DNA of 6,755 bases, taken from positions 1-6,755 of the forward strand of contig JAIRKN010000089.1 in assembly GCA_031260095.1 (NCBI GenBank), in the 5' to 3' direction. The notes beneath the pieces were generated by a model, which saw only the letters and a list, made by a program, of their open reading frames with translations, had not been told where the DNA came from and searched no databases. The position numbers were made by a program, and so were the translations under genes. Numbering within the stretch: the stretch's first letter is position 1; each line of letters begins with the position of its first letter. Below, piece by piece: positions 1-6,367 of this stretch. This DNA is from Tannerella sp. GTDB taxonomy: Bacteria; Bacteroidota; Bacteroidia; Bacteroidales; Tannerellaceae.

Positions 1-294
1 TCATCCTAAATACAGAAATTTATAGCGGAAACAGGTGTGAATGGGGAAGCGTTTAGAAGTGGACGGAGTTCAACAGATTACATAATTTGAAAGAATATTT
101 ATACTGTACCCTGCATAACTTTGTGAAGTCAGTCCGGATTGCTTCAGGCTACGCCTTTGCCGGTGACACGACAAGCACCCGTCACGACGAAAGCAGGAAG
201 CGTGTTCGCAATGACGGGTACAGAAAGGTTTCGCAAGGATGGTGATTTCAAGCTTTTGAAACGCTTTCATTTTTTTAGCTTCGAACAAATCAAA
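1..294. other. left intergenic stretch with no supported gene
   Basis: I see no gene here that I can support. The first 56 bases are open in plus-strand frame 3 for 17 codons up to a TAG at 54-56. That could be the tail of a gene entering from the left, but 17 codons prove nothing. The middle holds a repeat-like palindromic element (134-219). Short open frames across that element on both strands are rich in Arg, Cys and His and look like translated non-coding repeat. Downstream of the ferritin-like gene I see a small hairpin (246-261) but no hairpin with a T-tract in the right orientation, so the 3' end of that transcript is not defined. Confidence 0.6.
134..219. repeat. dispersed palindromic repeat-like element, copy 1
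   Basis: Read on the minus strand, this element starts with CCGTCATTGCGAAC and ends with GGCGTAGCCTGAAGCAATCC. Those are the two ends of a palindromic intergenic repeat type that I recall in many bacterial genomes (GTCATTGCGA...GAAGCAATC). Between them lies an expanded centre. Visible pairings are ACCCGTCA (177-184) with TGACGGGT (212-219), GTGAC (163-167) with GTCAC (181-185), ATTGC (138-142) with GCAAT (208-212), and GCTTC (141-145) with GAAGC (197-201). A partial relative lies at 6244-6277. The pairings are read directly. Membership of a dispersed family is inference from memory. Confidence 0.5.
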
Positions 295-801
295 TTAATC
301 GCCTCCTTTACCGAAAGCAACCTGCTTACTTCTTTCTACAGACTGGAGAGCAAGGTATTTGTCGCCCAACTGCTTTAGGTTATCCAATTCGGTTTCAAAT
401 TGATCCTGGTGTTCTTCTTCTACTTTTACCAGGTCTTCAAATAAAGTTTTGGAGGCTGAATCCAGATCTGCACCACATTCCTGCGCCCATGCATTATATT
501 CGTTAATGCTGGTCGTTTCCATTTCATACGCTTTTTCTAAAATCCCTTTGGGGTCTGCTATATACGCAATTTTACCGTGAGGTATCATTTCCACTTCGCC
601 CTTAAGATATAAAATCCGCTCGGCGAGCATTTCCACATGTATCATCTCTACAATCGCAATACGTTTGAACATCTGCGATAACAACTCATATCCAAGATCG
701 TCGCAACGAAAATGAAAATACATATACTGATGAACAGTAATCAATTCTTCATTTACCGCTAAATTCAATAACTTAATACTTTTTTCCCGAACCATAATCA
801 T
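295..801 (-). CDS. bfr: bacterioferritin-like ferroxidase (ferritin superfamily)
   Basis: This 168-residue protein is predicted to be a cytoplasmic four-helix ferritin-family protein that oxidises Fe(II) and stores it as a mineral core, limiting peroxide chemistry. It aligns along its length with E. coli Bfr (158 residues). The di-iron ligands all appear present: E19 in the NEEL segment, Y26 nearby, E52 and H55 in EMIH, E93, and E128 with H131 in EEEH. M53 sits where Bfr has its haem-ligand methionine. The frame stays open upstream to the end of xylE, but that stretch is not ferritin-like, so I start at the first ATG of ATG-ATT-ATG. The second ATG, at 795, is equally possible. The gene is 178 bases from xylE with its own promoter. 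The B. fragilis gene called bfr was, as I recall, shown to make a Dps-like protein, so subfamily is uncertain. Cysteines fall at C33 and C109. Confidence 0.85.
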   Translation of the reverse strand: MIMVREKSIKLLNLAVNEELITVHQYMYFHFRCDDLGYELLSQMFKRIAIVEMIHVEMLAERILYLKGEVEMIPHGKIAYIADPKGILEKAYEMETTSINEYNAWAQECGADLDSASKTLFEDLVKVEEEHQDQFETELDNLKQLGDKYLALQSVERSKQVAFGKGGD

Positions 802-808
802 TATTTTT

Positions 809-831
809 TTAGTATAACATATATTTCTCCT
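809..831 (-). promoter_or_regulatory. Shine-Dalgarno plus three-codon mini-ORF in the bfr leader
   Basis: On the minus strand an AGGAG (831-827) is followed after 6 bases by ATG-TTA-TAC-TAA (820-809), a complete M-L-Y-stop frame at ideal ribosome-binding distance. The bfr ATG at 801 starts 7 bases after this stop and lies 25 bases from the AGGAG, too far for that site to serve it directly. The mini-ORF is in a different frame from bfr. The geometry is read directly. A leader or coupling role is inference, and because Bacteroidetes often initiate without a Shine-Dalgarno it may be chance. Confidence 0.35.
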
Positions 832-851
832 CTTAAACGAATAAGATGCCT

Positions 852-878
852 CAAAGTTAAGCAAAAAACATAAACAAA
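852..878 (-). promoter_or_regulatory. candidate promoter of the bacterioferritin-like gene
   Basis: On the minus strand TAACTTTG (859-852) matches the Bacteroidetes -7 consensus TAnnTTTG exactly. A TTTG (878-875) lies upstream, but with 15 bases between the boxes instead of the usual 19 or so, so the -33 contact may be poor. Transcription would start near 845, giving a leader of about 45 nt that includes the AGGAG and the mini-ORF. I see no convincing iron- or peroxide-regulator operator. Confidence 0.45.
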
Positions 879-920
879 AAAACATTGCTCCGTTTTTTTT
901 TGTGTCCGGCCCGGAAGAGG

Positions 921-960
921 ACGGAAAACATCTCGCCGGCGAAGAGGTGATCCGGCGAGA
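921..960 (-). terminator. hairpin downstream of xylE, probable operon terminator
   Basis: TCTCGCCGG (931-939) and CCGGCGAGA (952-960) form a perfect 9-bp GC-rich stem with a 12-base loop, 20 bases beyond the xylE stop codon. On the minus strand the stem is followed by TGTTTTCC, which is only a short U-tract. It fits the end of the xylose transcript but may be leaky or act mainly as a 3'-end stabiliser. Confidence 0.5.
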
Positions 961-979
961 AGAGCCTAAGATTTCATCA

Positions 980-2380
980 TCACGGAAGAATCCGTTTCTT
1001 CCACACTTTTTCAATCTCTTCCAATGATTTTCCTTTTGTTTCCGGGACTACCTTCCAGACAAACCATGCCGAAAGGAGGGCCATCACGCCATAAAACCCG
1101 TAGGTAAAGACACTGCTGAACTCCATCATCCCCGGATAGGTCGACGATATAAGATAGTTAGCTGCCCATTGAGCGGCGACAGCGATCGCAACCGCCTGTC
1201 CGCGGATTTTATTCGGGAACAGTTCCGAAATATAAACCCAGCAAATCGGCCCCCATGACATCATAAACGACGCGGTAAAGAGAATGATAAAGAGAAGGGT
1301 CAGAATGCTTATCACGTCAAAATAAGACAAAACAGCAATCGCAATCATACCTGCCGCCATCCCGATGGAACCGGTAATAAGCAATGGCTTACGCCCCCAT
1401 TTATCGACGGTCAGTATCGCCACAACCGTGAATATCACATTCACCAGACCCATTATAATCGTTTGCATCATGGATGCGTCGCGGGCTACTCCCATACTTT
1501 CAAATATACGCGGCGCGTAATATAATGCGACGTTAATCCCCACAAACTGCTGGAACACGGAAAGCAGGATTCCCGTAACGATCACCGTCTTGCCGAAGGA
1601 AAAGATGTTAGCTTTTGCCGTTTCGCGAATAGTAGCCGCTATTTCGTCCAGAATAGCTTTGGCGTGCTCCTTACCGGCATGAATCTTTTCAAGCACACTC
1701 AAAGCTTTCTGTTCGTGATGAGCCAACGCCAGATAGCGCGGACTTTCCGGTACGAGGAATAACAGGAGGAAGAACAGGGCGGCAGGAATAGCTTCCGACG
1801 CAAACATATAACGCCATCCCATATCGTTAACCCATCCGGGGGTCTGTCCGTTTGCAATACCCCAGTTCACAAAATAGACGACAAGCATACCAAAGATGAT
1901 CGCAAACTGATTGAACGACACCAAACGTCCCCGTATCGCGGCCGGAGCTATTTCTCCGATATATGTCGGACATACAGCCGATGCAAGACCTACTCCTATC
2001 CCGCCCCATATCCGGTAGAAGTTAAACATGACGAGCAATCCGCCGGTCGGATTTCCTTTTTCAAAAAAGAGAAATTCCGGATAAGCGGAGCCAAGCGCCG
2101 AAGTAAAAAACAAAAAGCCTGCCAGTTGCAATGACTTTTTACGTCCCAGGCGATTGGAGAGGATGCCGGAAATTATACCTCCTATGATACAACCGATCAG
2201 AGCGCTCGAAACCGTTGCGCCGTGGGCAAAAGCTCCCATCCCCAAAGAATCAATCAGATATGCCTGAATCGACTTTTCCGCTCCCGAAATAACCGCCGTA
2301 TCGTATCCGAAAAGTAGCCCTCCGAGCGTTGCGACCAGCGTTATTCCGAAAATATACGTTGAATGATATGATTTATTCAT
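980..2380 (-). CDS. xylE: D-xylose:H+ symporter (major facilitator, sugar porter family)
   Basis: This 466-residue inner-membrane transporter should carry D-xylose into the cytoplasm together with protons. It aligns with E. coli XylE (491 residues) from the first residues (SxYIFxITLVATLGGLLFGYD) to the closing PETKGKSLEE. The proton-coupling pair is present as D27 and R123. The xylose-binding residues known from the E. coli structure are matched by Q158, Q277, Q278, N283, Y287, W381 and Q404. Sugar-porter signatures NRLGRKK (76-82), PESPR (211-215) and DKWGRKP (326-332) are intact, and about 12 hydrophobic segments are expected. It is shorter than the E. coli protein mainly in an early external loop and at the C-terminus. 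The ATG lies 10 bases after the xylA stop, so it is the last gene of the operon. Xylose rather than another pentose is supported by the neighbours. Confidence 0.95.
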   Translation of the reverse strand: MNKSYHSTYIFGITLVATLGGLLFGYDTAVISGAEKSIQAYLIDSLGMGAFAHGATVSSALIGCIIGGIISGILSNRLGRKKSLQLAGFLFFTSALGSAYPEFLFFEKGNPTGGLLVMFNFYRIWGGIGVGLASAVCPTYIGEIAPAAIRGRLVSFNQFAIIFGMLVVYFVNWGIANGQTPGWVNDMGWRYMFASEAIPAALFFLLLFLVPESPRYLALAHHEQKALSVLEKIHAGKEHAKAILDEIAATIRETAKANIFSFGKTVIVTGILLSVFQQFVGINVALYYAPRIFESMGVARDASMMQTIIMGLVNVIFTVVAILTVDKWGRKPLLITGSIGMAAGMIAIAVLSYFDVISILTLLFIILFTASFMMSWGPICWVYISELFPNKIRGQAVAIAVAAQWAANYLISSTYPGMMEFSSVFTYGFYGVMALLSAWFVWKVVPETKGKSLEEIEKVWKKRILP

Positions 2381-2390
2381 GAAATCAGTT

Positions 2391-3707
2391 TTAGATATAC
2401 ATATTCACGATCGCCTCATACAATTCCTGTTTTCCGCTGATCTGAGCCGGTTCGCCCTTTTGTTTTGCACAGGAAACGATCTCTTCCAGGGATAATCGAC
2501 CTTCTTCAAACTCTTTCCCTTTCCCGCTATCAAATGAAGCATACCGTTCTTCCAGCATTTTACGGTATGGCGAATCTTCCAGAATAGCTGCGGCGGCTTC
2601 CAGCGCACGTGCAAATGCGTCCATACCTGCGATATGGGCAATAAAAATGTCTTCCGGATCCGTAGAATTACGACGGGTCTTCGCATCAAAATTCGTACCT
2701 CCGCCCTGCAAACCGCCATTCTTCAATATGACAAGCATGGCCTGTGTCAGTTCATTAACATCAATCGGGAACTGATCCGTATCCCATCCGTTCTGATAAT
2801 CTCCGCGGTTAGCGTCAATAGAACCCAGCAGGCCCGCGTCGGCCGCACACTGGAGTTCATGTTCGAATGTATGACCTGCCAACGTCGCATGATTCACTTC
2901 AATATTCAGCTTAAAATCCTTCTCCAGACCATGCGCGCGGAGGAATCCGATCACCGTTTCCGCATCCGTATCATACTGATGCTTTGTCGGCTCCATCGGC
3001 TTCGGCTCAATCAGGAACGTACCTTTAAAACCTTTTGAGCGGGCATAGTCGCGGGCGGCTTTCAACATCGTTGCCAAATGCTCCTTTTCACGTTTCATTT
3101 CCGTATTCAGCAAAGAAGAATACCCTTCACGTCCACCCCAGAACACATAGTTTTCACCTCCCAACTCTATCGTTGCATCAATCGCATTCTTAATCTGTAC
3201 GGCAGCACGCGCCACCACATCGAAATCCGGATTGGTAGCCGCTCCGTTCATATAGCGCTTATGTCCAAACACATTCGCTGTTCCCCACAACAACCGGATA
3301 CCTGTTTCCTCCTGTTTTTGCTTTGCATAAGCCACTATTGCTTTCAGATTCGCCTCATATTCTTCAATAGAATTGCCTTCTTCAATCAGATCCACATCGT
3401 GGAAACAATAATATTCGATACCGGTCTTCTGCATAAATTCAAAGCCTGCGTCCAGACGCTGTTTTGCGATCTCCAATGCGGTGTTTCCGTCGGCCCACGG
3501 GAAAGTTTTTGTTCCGCCGCCAAACGGATCTCCCCCTTCGGCGCAAAGTGTGTGCCACCATGCCATAGAAAACTTAAACCATTTCTTCATTTTTCGCCCG
3601 TAAACGACCTTTTCCGGATCATAATAACGGAATGCCAATGGATTCTTACTCTCTTTTCCTTCAAATCTGATCTTTTCCACTGTCGGGAAATACGTTTTTG
3701 TTGCCAT
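2391..3707 (-). CDS. xylA: D-xylose isomerase
   Basis: Cytoplasmic enzyme converting D-xylose to D-xylulose (and usually D-glucose to D-fructose in vitro) with two divalent metal ions. The 438-residue TIM-barrel protein is the long type-II form normal in Bacteroidetes. The catalytic H103 and D106 lie in CFHDVD. Metal site 1 is E234 (in IEPKP), E270, D298 and D341. Metal site 2 is E270, H273, D309 and D311, and K236 is present. The N-terminal [18 protein letters not shown] block (49-66) is also intact. I start at the ATG at 3707, giving MATK; 13 more codons are open upstream from 3746 but lie in the leader and look unlike the family. The gene follows xylB after 75 bases containing a GC-rich hairpin and precedes xylE by 10 bases. 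Every active-site residue I checked is present. Confidence 0.97.
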   Translation of the reverse strand: MATKTYFPTVEKIRFEGKESKNPLAFRYYDPEKVVYGRKMKKWFKFSMAWWHTLCAEGGDPFGGGTKTFPWADGNTALEIAKQRLDAGFEFMQKTGIEYYCFHDVDLIEEGNSIEEYEANLKAIVAYAKQKQEETGIRLLWGTANVFGHKRYMNGAATNPDFDVVARAAVQIKNAIDATIELGGENYVFWGGREGYSSLLNTEMKREKEHLATMLKAARDYARSKGFKGTFLIEPKPMEPTKHQYDTDAETVIGFLRAHGLEKDFKLNIEVNHATLAGHTFEHELQCAADAGLLGSIDANRGDYQNGWDTDQFPIDVNELTQAMLVILKNGGLQGGGTNFDAKTRRNSTDPEDIFIAHIAGMDAFARALEAAAAILEDSPYRKMLEERYASFDSGKGKEFEEGRLSLEEIVSCAKQKGEPAQISGKQELYEAIVNMYI

Positions 3708-3758
3708 CATTCTTTTTTGTTTAATTGGTTCATATTTATTTTTCAAATGTTACAGTTT

Positions 3759-3780
3759 AAAACCGCCGTCTTTCCGGCGG
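3759..3780 (-). terminator. intercistronic hairpin between xylB and xylA
   Basis: On the minus strand CCGCCG-GAAAGA-CGGCGG forms a 6-bp all-GC stem with a 6-base loop, followed by TTTT and then AAACTG. It begins 2 bases after the xylB stop and ends about 50 bases before the xylA start. It resembles a weak intrinsic terminator or an mRNA-processing or stability hairpin. No good promoter follows it, so readthrough into xylA-xylE is expected, making differential expression within the operon the likely role. Confidence 0.5.
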
Positions 3781-3782
3781 GC

Positions 3783-5279
3783 TTATTTGAACCGGTTCTC
3801 ATCCGGCCCGAAACATGCAAGCCACCTGTCATAAGCTTCCAGGCTGACCTTTACATTTTCTTCCTCCGGCGTAACGGTAAGCATTTTTTTCAGCGTACAA
3901 AATGCTTCCTCCGCATCCTTATATATGCCTGCGCCGATTCCTGCGCCGCGGGCTGCACCTGTCGAACCGTCCGTATTATACAGTTCGATCGTAGCGCCTG
4001 TTATGTTCGACAGCGTCTGACGGAAAACCGGACTCAGGAACAAGTTGGCATATCCGGCGCGAATCGTTTTCGTTTCAATTCCCATACCGTTCATTATATC
4101 CATTCCATATTTGAACGAAAAGGCAATCCCCTCCTGCGCCGCACGGATCAGGTGCGCCTTCGTGTGACGCAGGAAATGGATCCCGTGAATAGAACAGTTG
4201 GGCGTTTCATTCAATAAAACACGTTCGGCTCCATTGCCGAAAGGGATTATACTCACGCCTTCGCTTCCGACCGGAATATTCCCGGCCAGTTCATTCATCT
4301 CGGCATAACGAATCCCTTCCGGAGCCACATTATTCTTTATCCATGTATTCAGGATAGCCGTACCGTTAATACAAAGCAACACTCCGATCCGTATTTTTTC
4401 CGCTGTATGATTCACATGGGCAAATGAATTTACACGCGACAGCGGGTCGAATTTGGCTTCCTCATTCACCCCGTAGACAACGCCCGAAGTACCGGCAGTA
4501 GCGGCTACCTCGCCGGGATTAAATACATTCAGTGACAGGGCATTGTTAGGCTGGTCGCCGGCGCGGTACGTCACCGGAATATCCTCCGCCAATCCAAGTT
4601 CGCCGGCCACTTCTGCCGTCATTCTTCCCTGAATCCCGAACGCAGGTACGATTTCGGGAACAAAACCCGTATCAAAACCAAAATAATCATACGAAAACCG
4701 GGCCGGAGTATTCGTCTTAAAATCCCAGGCGATTCCTTCCGACAGGCCGGATACCGTCGTACAGGGCTTACCGGTCATGCGCATAGCGATATAATCGCCC
4801 GGCAACATGTAATATTTTATTTTTGCATAATTTTCCGGTTCATTCTCCTTCACCCAGGCAAGTTTCGATAATGTGAAATTACCGGGAGAATTAAGCAGGT
4901 GCGACAAACATTTCTCTTCTCCGATTCCGGCAAATGCCTTCTCGCCGTATGAAACGGCGCGACTGTCACACCAGATGATTGCGTCGCGTATTACTTTCAG
5001 ATCATTATCTACCAAAACCAGCCCGTGCATCTGATAGGAGATTCCTATCGCCGCAATTTCTACGGGATTGACATTTGCCTGTTCCATAACAGATTTTGTC
5101 GCCTCTTTCAGATTTTTCCACCATATTTCAGGCGACTGTTCCGCCCATCCGGCCTTCAACGCCTTTATCTCCATTTCCTTTTTAGGAAAGAAATCCGTTG
5201 CCGCCGCTTCGCCTGTTTCCGAGTTTACAAGACTTGCTTTCACCGAAGAACTGCCTAAATCATATCCGAGTAAATACAT
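3783..5279 (-). CDS. xylB: xylulokinase (FGGY carbohydrate kinase)
   Basis: Cytoplasmic kinase phosphorylating D-xylulose with ATP to D-xylulose 5-phosphate, which enters the pentose phosphate pathway. The 498-residue protein has the two-domain FGGY layout. The N-terminal domain carries the phosphate loop YDLGSSSVKA (6-15), the substrate motif MHG (84-86) and WCDSR (103-107). The predicted catalytic base is D242 in RAGDQPNN. The second phosphate motif is TAGTSGVVYG (261-270), and the C-terminal domain has RAGYANLFLSP (407-417) where many FGGY kinases carry a GG-rich adenosine motif. Length is normal for the family. The ATG at 5279 opens directly on the phosphate-loop strand, which fixes the start. 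It lies 36 bases after the regulator gene and precedes xylA. Family members also act on ribulose or glycerol; xylulose is assigned from the neighbours and overall likeness to XylB. Confidence 0.95.
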   Translation of the reverse strand: MYLLGYDLGSSSVKASLVNSETGEAAATDFFPKKEMEIKALKAGWAEQSPEIWWKNLKEATKSVMEQANVNPVEIAAIGISYQMHGLVLVDNDLKVIRDAIIWCDSRAVSYGEKAFAGIGEEKCLSHLLNSPGNFTLSKLAWVKENEPENYAKIKYYMLPGDYIAMRMTGKPCTTVSGLSEGIAWDFKTNTPARFSYDYFGFDTGFVPEIVPAFGIQGRMTAEVAGELGLAEDIPVTYRAGDQPNNALSLNVFNPGEVAATAGTSGVVYGVNEEAKFDPLSRVNSFAHVNHTAEKIRIGVLLCINGTAILNTWIKNNVAPEGIRYAEMNELAGNIPVGSEGVSIIPFGNGAERVLLNETPNCSIHGIHFLRHTKAHLIRAAQEGIAFSFKYGMDIMNGMGIETKTIRAGYANLFLSPVFRQTLSNITGATIELYNTDGSTGAARGAGIGAGIYKDAEEAFCTLKKMLTVTPEEENVKVSLEAYDRWLACFGPDENRFK

Positions 5280-5315
5280 TTCAATTTATTTTTAGATGAT
5301 TACCGTATTATAAAA

Positions 5316-6032
5316 TCAATCCGCCCTGTCATTTTCATACTTATACAGACGGGCGGCCCTGTGCGGAACATTTTTTTCAAACTCATCCAGCATGACAAGT
5401 TTCTTCCACTGCTTCACCTTTTTCCGAAAGTTTCTCACATCCGAACGAGTTTGATCAACCGCATCGTAAAGCAAACGCAATTGAGACAGTGTAAACTTGC
5501 GCGGCAAGAGTTTAAACATCAAATCCGGCTCCACGTGCAGCCAGTGTTTGATATATTCCAGTCCTTTCCGGATAATAAGCGAATGATCAAAGGCCAGGGT
5601 CATCGCTTCCGTTTCGCGTACATTATACCAGTTAGCCGACCGGTCTTCCGAGTTCAGCGTTATTTTACGATTTATCTTTATCAGGGCAACATATCCGACC
5701 GTCACAATCCGTTTTATTTTAGTATGTGTTGTTTTCTCCAGCCAGTGTATATCGCGTGGATTTTTCGAACGTTCCGGGTTTCCAAAACTCCGAAACTGGC
5801 TCAATGGTATATTTTTAAGTCCGGTTAGCTCTGTCAGCACACGCGAGGCGGCTTCATCCGGATCTTCATCCATATAAATAATGCTCCCCGGAAGCTTTTT
5901 ATCATTGTAATTGCTGTTTTTTTCGTGTATATGACGCTCAATCAACAACACATTCAACTCCTTTCCGTCAAATCCGAAAACAACGCAATCTACGGAAACA
6001 TAAGGATTATATAATCTTGCTTTTATCATCAT
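5316..6032 (-). CDS. NrtR/AraR-type Nudix-related regulator of the xylose operon
   Basis: A 238-residue cytoplasmic DNA-binding regulator. Residues about 10-140 form a Nudix-like domain and about 172-230 a winged helix with the NrtR-family signature LLPRKFTLSQLRLLYDAV (175-192) and NFRKK (201-205). The Nudix box (49-72) is degenerate. The usual REUxEE reads R64-V65-L66-T67-E68-L69, so two glutamates are gone, and the leading GG is GS. Hydrolysis is therefore unlikely, and a ligand-sensing role like that of the Bacteroides arabinose regulator AraR is inferred. It heads the operon, 36 bases before xylB, and its promoter region carries repeated half-sites, suggesting autoregulation. I start at the first ATG of ATG-ATG at 6032; a TTG at 6053 is in frame but falls at the predicted transcription start. 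Xylose or a downstream metabolite is the probable effector. This is my recollection of a family sometimes called XylR in Bacteroides. Confidence 0.85.
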   Translation of the reverse strand: MMIKARLYNPYVSVDCVVFGFDGKELNVLLIERHIHEKNSNYNDKKLPGSIIYMDEDPDEAASRVLTELTGLKNIPLSQFRSFGNPERSKNPRDIHWLEKTTHTKIKRIVTVGYVALIKINRKITLNSEDRSANWYNVRETEAMTLAFDHSLIIRKGLEYIKHWLHVEPDLMFKLLPRKFTLSQLRLLYDAVDQTRSDVRNFRKKVKQWKKLVMLDEFEKNVPHRAARLYKYENDRAD

Positions 6033-6058
6033 CTTTTTTGCTTTTCCGAACAATGCTG

Positions 6059-6066
6059 CAAAAATA
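6059..6066 (-). promoter_or_regulatory. -7 box of the xylose operon promoter
   Basis: TATTTTTG on the minus strand matches the Bacteroidetes -7 consensus TAnnTTTG perfectly. Transcription would start near 6052-6055, leaving a leader of about 20 nt before the regulator ATG. No TTTG stands at the -33 position (about 6085-6090); the repeated half-sites begin there instead. Confidence 0.55.
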
Positions 6067-6087
6067 ATTTTTTTAAATAAAAATATT

Positions 6088-6118
6088 ACATAATAATATT
6101 ATGTTATAAAACATAATA
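6088..6118. promoter_or_regulatory. nested palindromic operator with three half-sites
   Basis: Three copies of one 8-base half-site are arranged as ACATAATA (6088-6095), TATTATGT (6097-6104) and ACATAATA (6111-6118). The first two make a perfect palindrome with one central base. The middle and third make a second perfect palindrome, TATTATGTT / AACATAATA, with a 4-base spacer. The middle half-site is shared. The array spans about -33 to -63 of the predicted operon promoter, just upstream of the regulator gene. The repeats are read directly; that the Nudix-related regulator binds them is inference from position and from the AT-rich palindromes typical of NrtR-family operators. Confidence 0.6.
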
Positions 6119-6243
6119 ATTCAACAAATTAGATTTTGTAAAAAATACAATATAGAAAACTCCTTTATTGTAAGCAGTACAATATCTCAGGTCTGACACC
6201 TAATTTTATTCTATCTATAGGAGATAAAAAGGTGACAACATTT

Positions 6244-6277
6244 CGTCGTTGCTTCGCTCCGTTCGCAAAGAGGACGG
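6244..6277. repeat. dispersed palindromic repeat-like element, copy 2 (short)
   Basis: On the minus strand this reads CCGTCCTCTTTGCGAAC, then GGAGCGAAGCAACGACG. It shares TTGCGAAC and the GAAGCAA end with the longer element at 134-219 and keeps the same plan. CGTC (6244-6247) pairs with GACG (6273-6276), and TTGC (6249-6252) pairs with GCAA (6265-6268). It is degenerate and lacks the expanded centre of copy 1. Confidence 0.4.
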
Positions 6278-6322
6278 AATACCAGCTTTTGACACAGTCT
6301 CAAAACAACCTTACAGATGGGA

Positions 6323-6367
6323 CCAAAAAATTTTTCTGTTTTTTGAGTTTTTTTTGAAAAAAATTGG
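6323..6367. repeat. homopolymer-rich A/T inverted repeat
   Basis: CCAA (6323-6326) and TTGG (6364-6367) bracket runs of six A, five T, six T and eight T, with TTTTTC (6331-6336) able to pair with GAAAAA (6356-6361). It is an imperfect, weak fold. It could be intrinsically bent DNA or a T-tract terminating rightward transcription, but no gene reads into it from the left. Confidence 0.35.

Noticed and set aside
246..261. TTTCAA-GCTT-TTGAAA hairpin as a bfr terminator
   Set aside because: On the minus strand the stem is followed by TCACC with no T-tract, and the stem is weak.
70..378. Short open frames of 72 codons (minus, 70-288) and 79 codons (plus, 139-378)
   Set aside because: Both run through the palindromic repeat-like element, and the plus frame also overlaps the 3' end of the ferritin-like gene. 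Composition is repeat-like and no start context supports them.
874..903. A/T inverted repeat ACAAAAAAA ... TTTTTTTGT upstream of bfr
   Set aside because: The 9-bp stem is almost all A:T with a 12-base loop and no GC core, so it is unlikely to act as a terminator. It probably reflects AT-rich promoter sequence.
802..1014. N-terminal extension of the ferritin-like protein to 239 residues
   Set aside because: The extra residues cover the intergenic region, terminator hairpin and the end of xylE. They do not resemble ferritins, and family alignment starts at the ATG pair at 801/795.
3708..3746. 13-residue extension of XylA
   Set aside because: It lies in the leader after the intercistronic hairpin, is Lys-rich and unlike the family, and the ATG at 3707 gives the usual 438 residues.
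3744..3752. Possible internal promoter for xylA (TAACATTTG on the minus strand)
   Set aside because: It has three bases rather than two between TA and TTTG, and there is no TTTG at the right distance upstream, where the GC hairpin sits instead.
3078..4217. 379-codon open frame on the plus strand across xylA and xylB
   Set aside because: It is antisense to two clearly real enzymes whose active-site residues are intact. The product is rich in Cys, His, Phe and Arg without any domain, as expected for the complement of coding DNA.
6033..6053. TTG start adding 7 residues to the regulator
   Set aside because: It falls at the predicted transcription start of a perfect -7 box, and tandem ATGs lie just downstream at the point where the family alignment begins.
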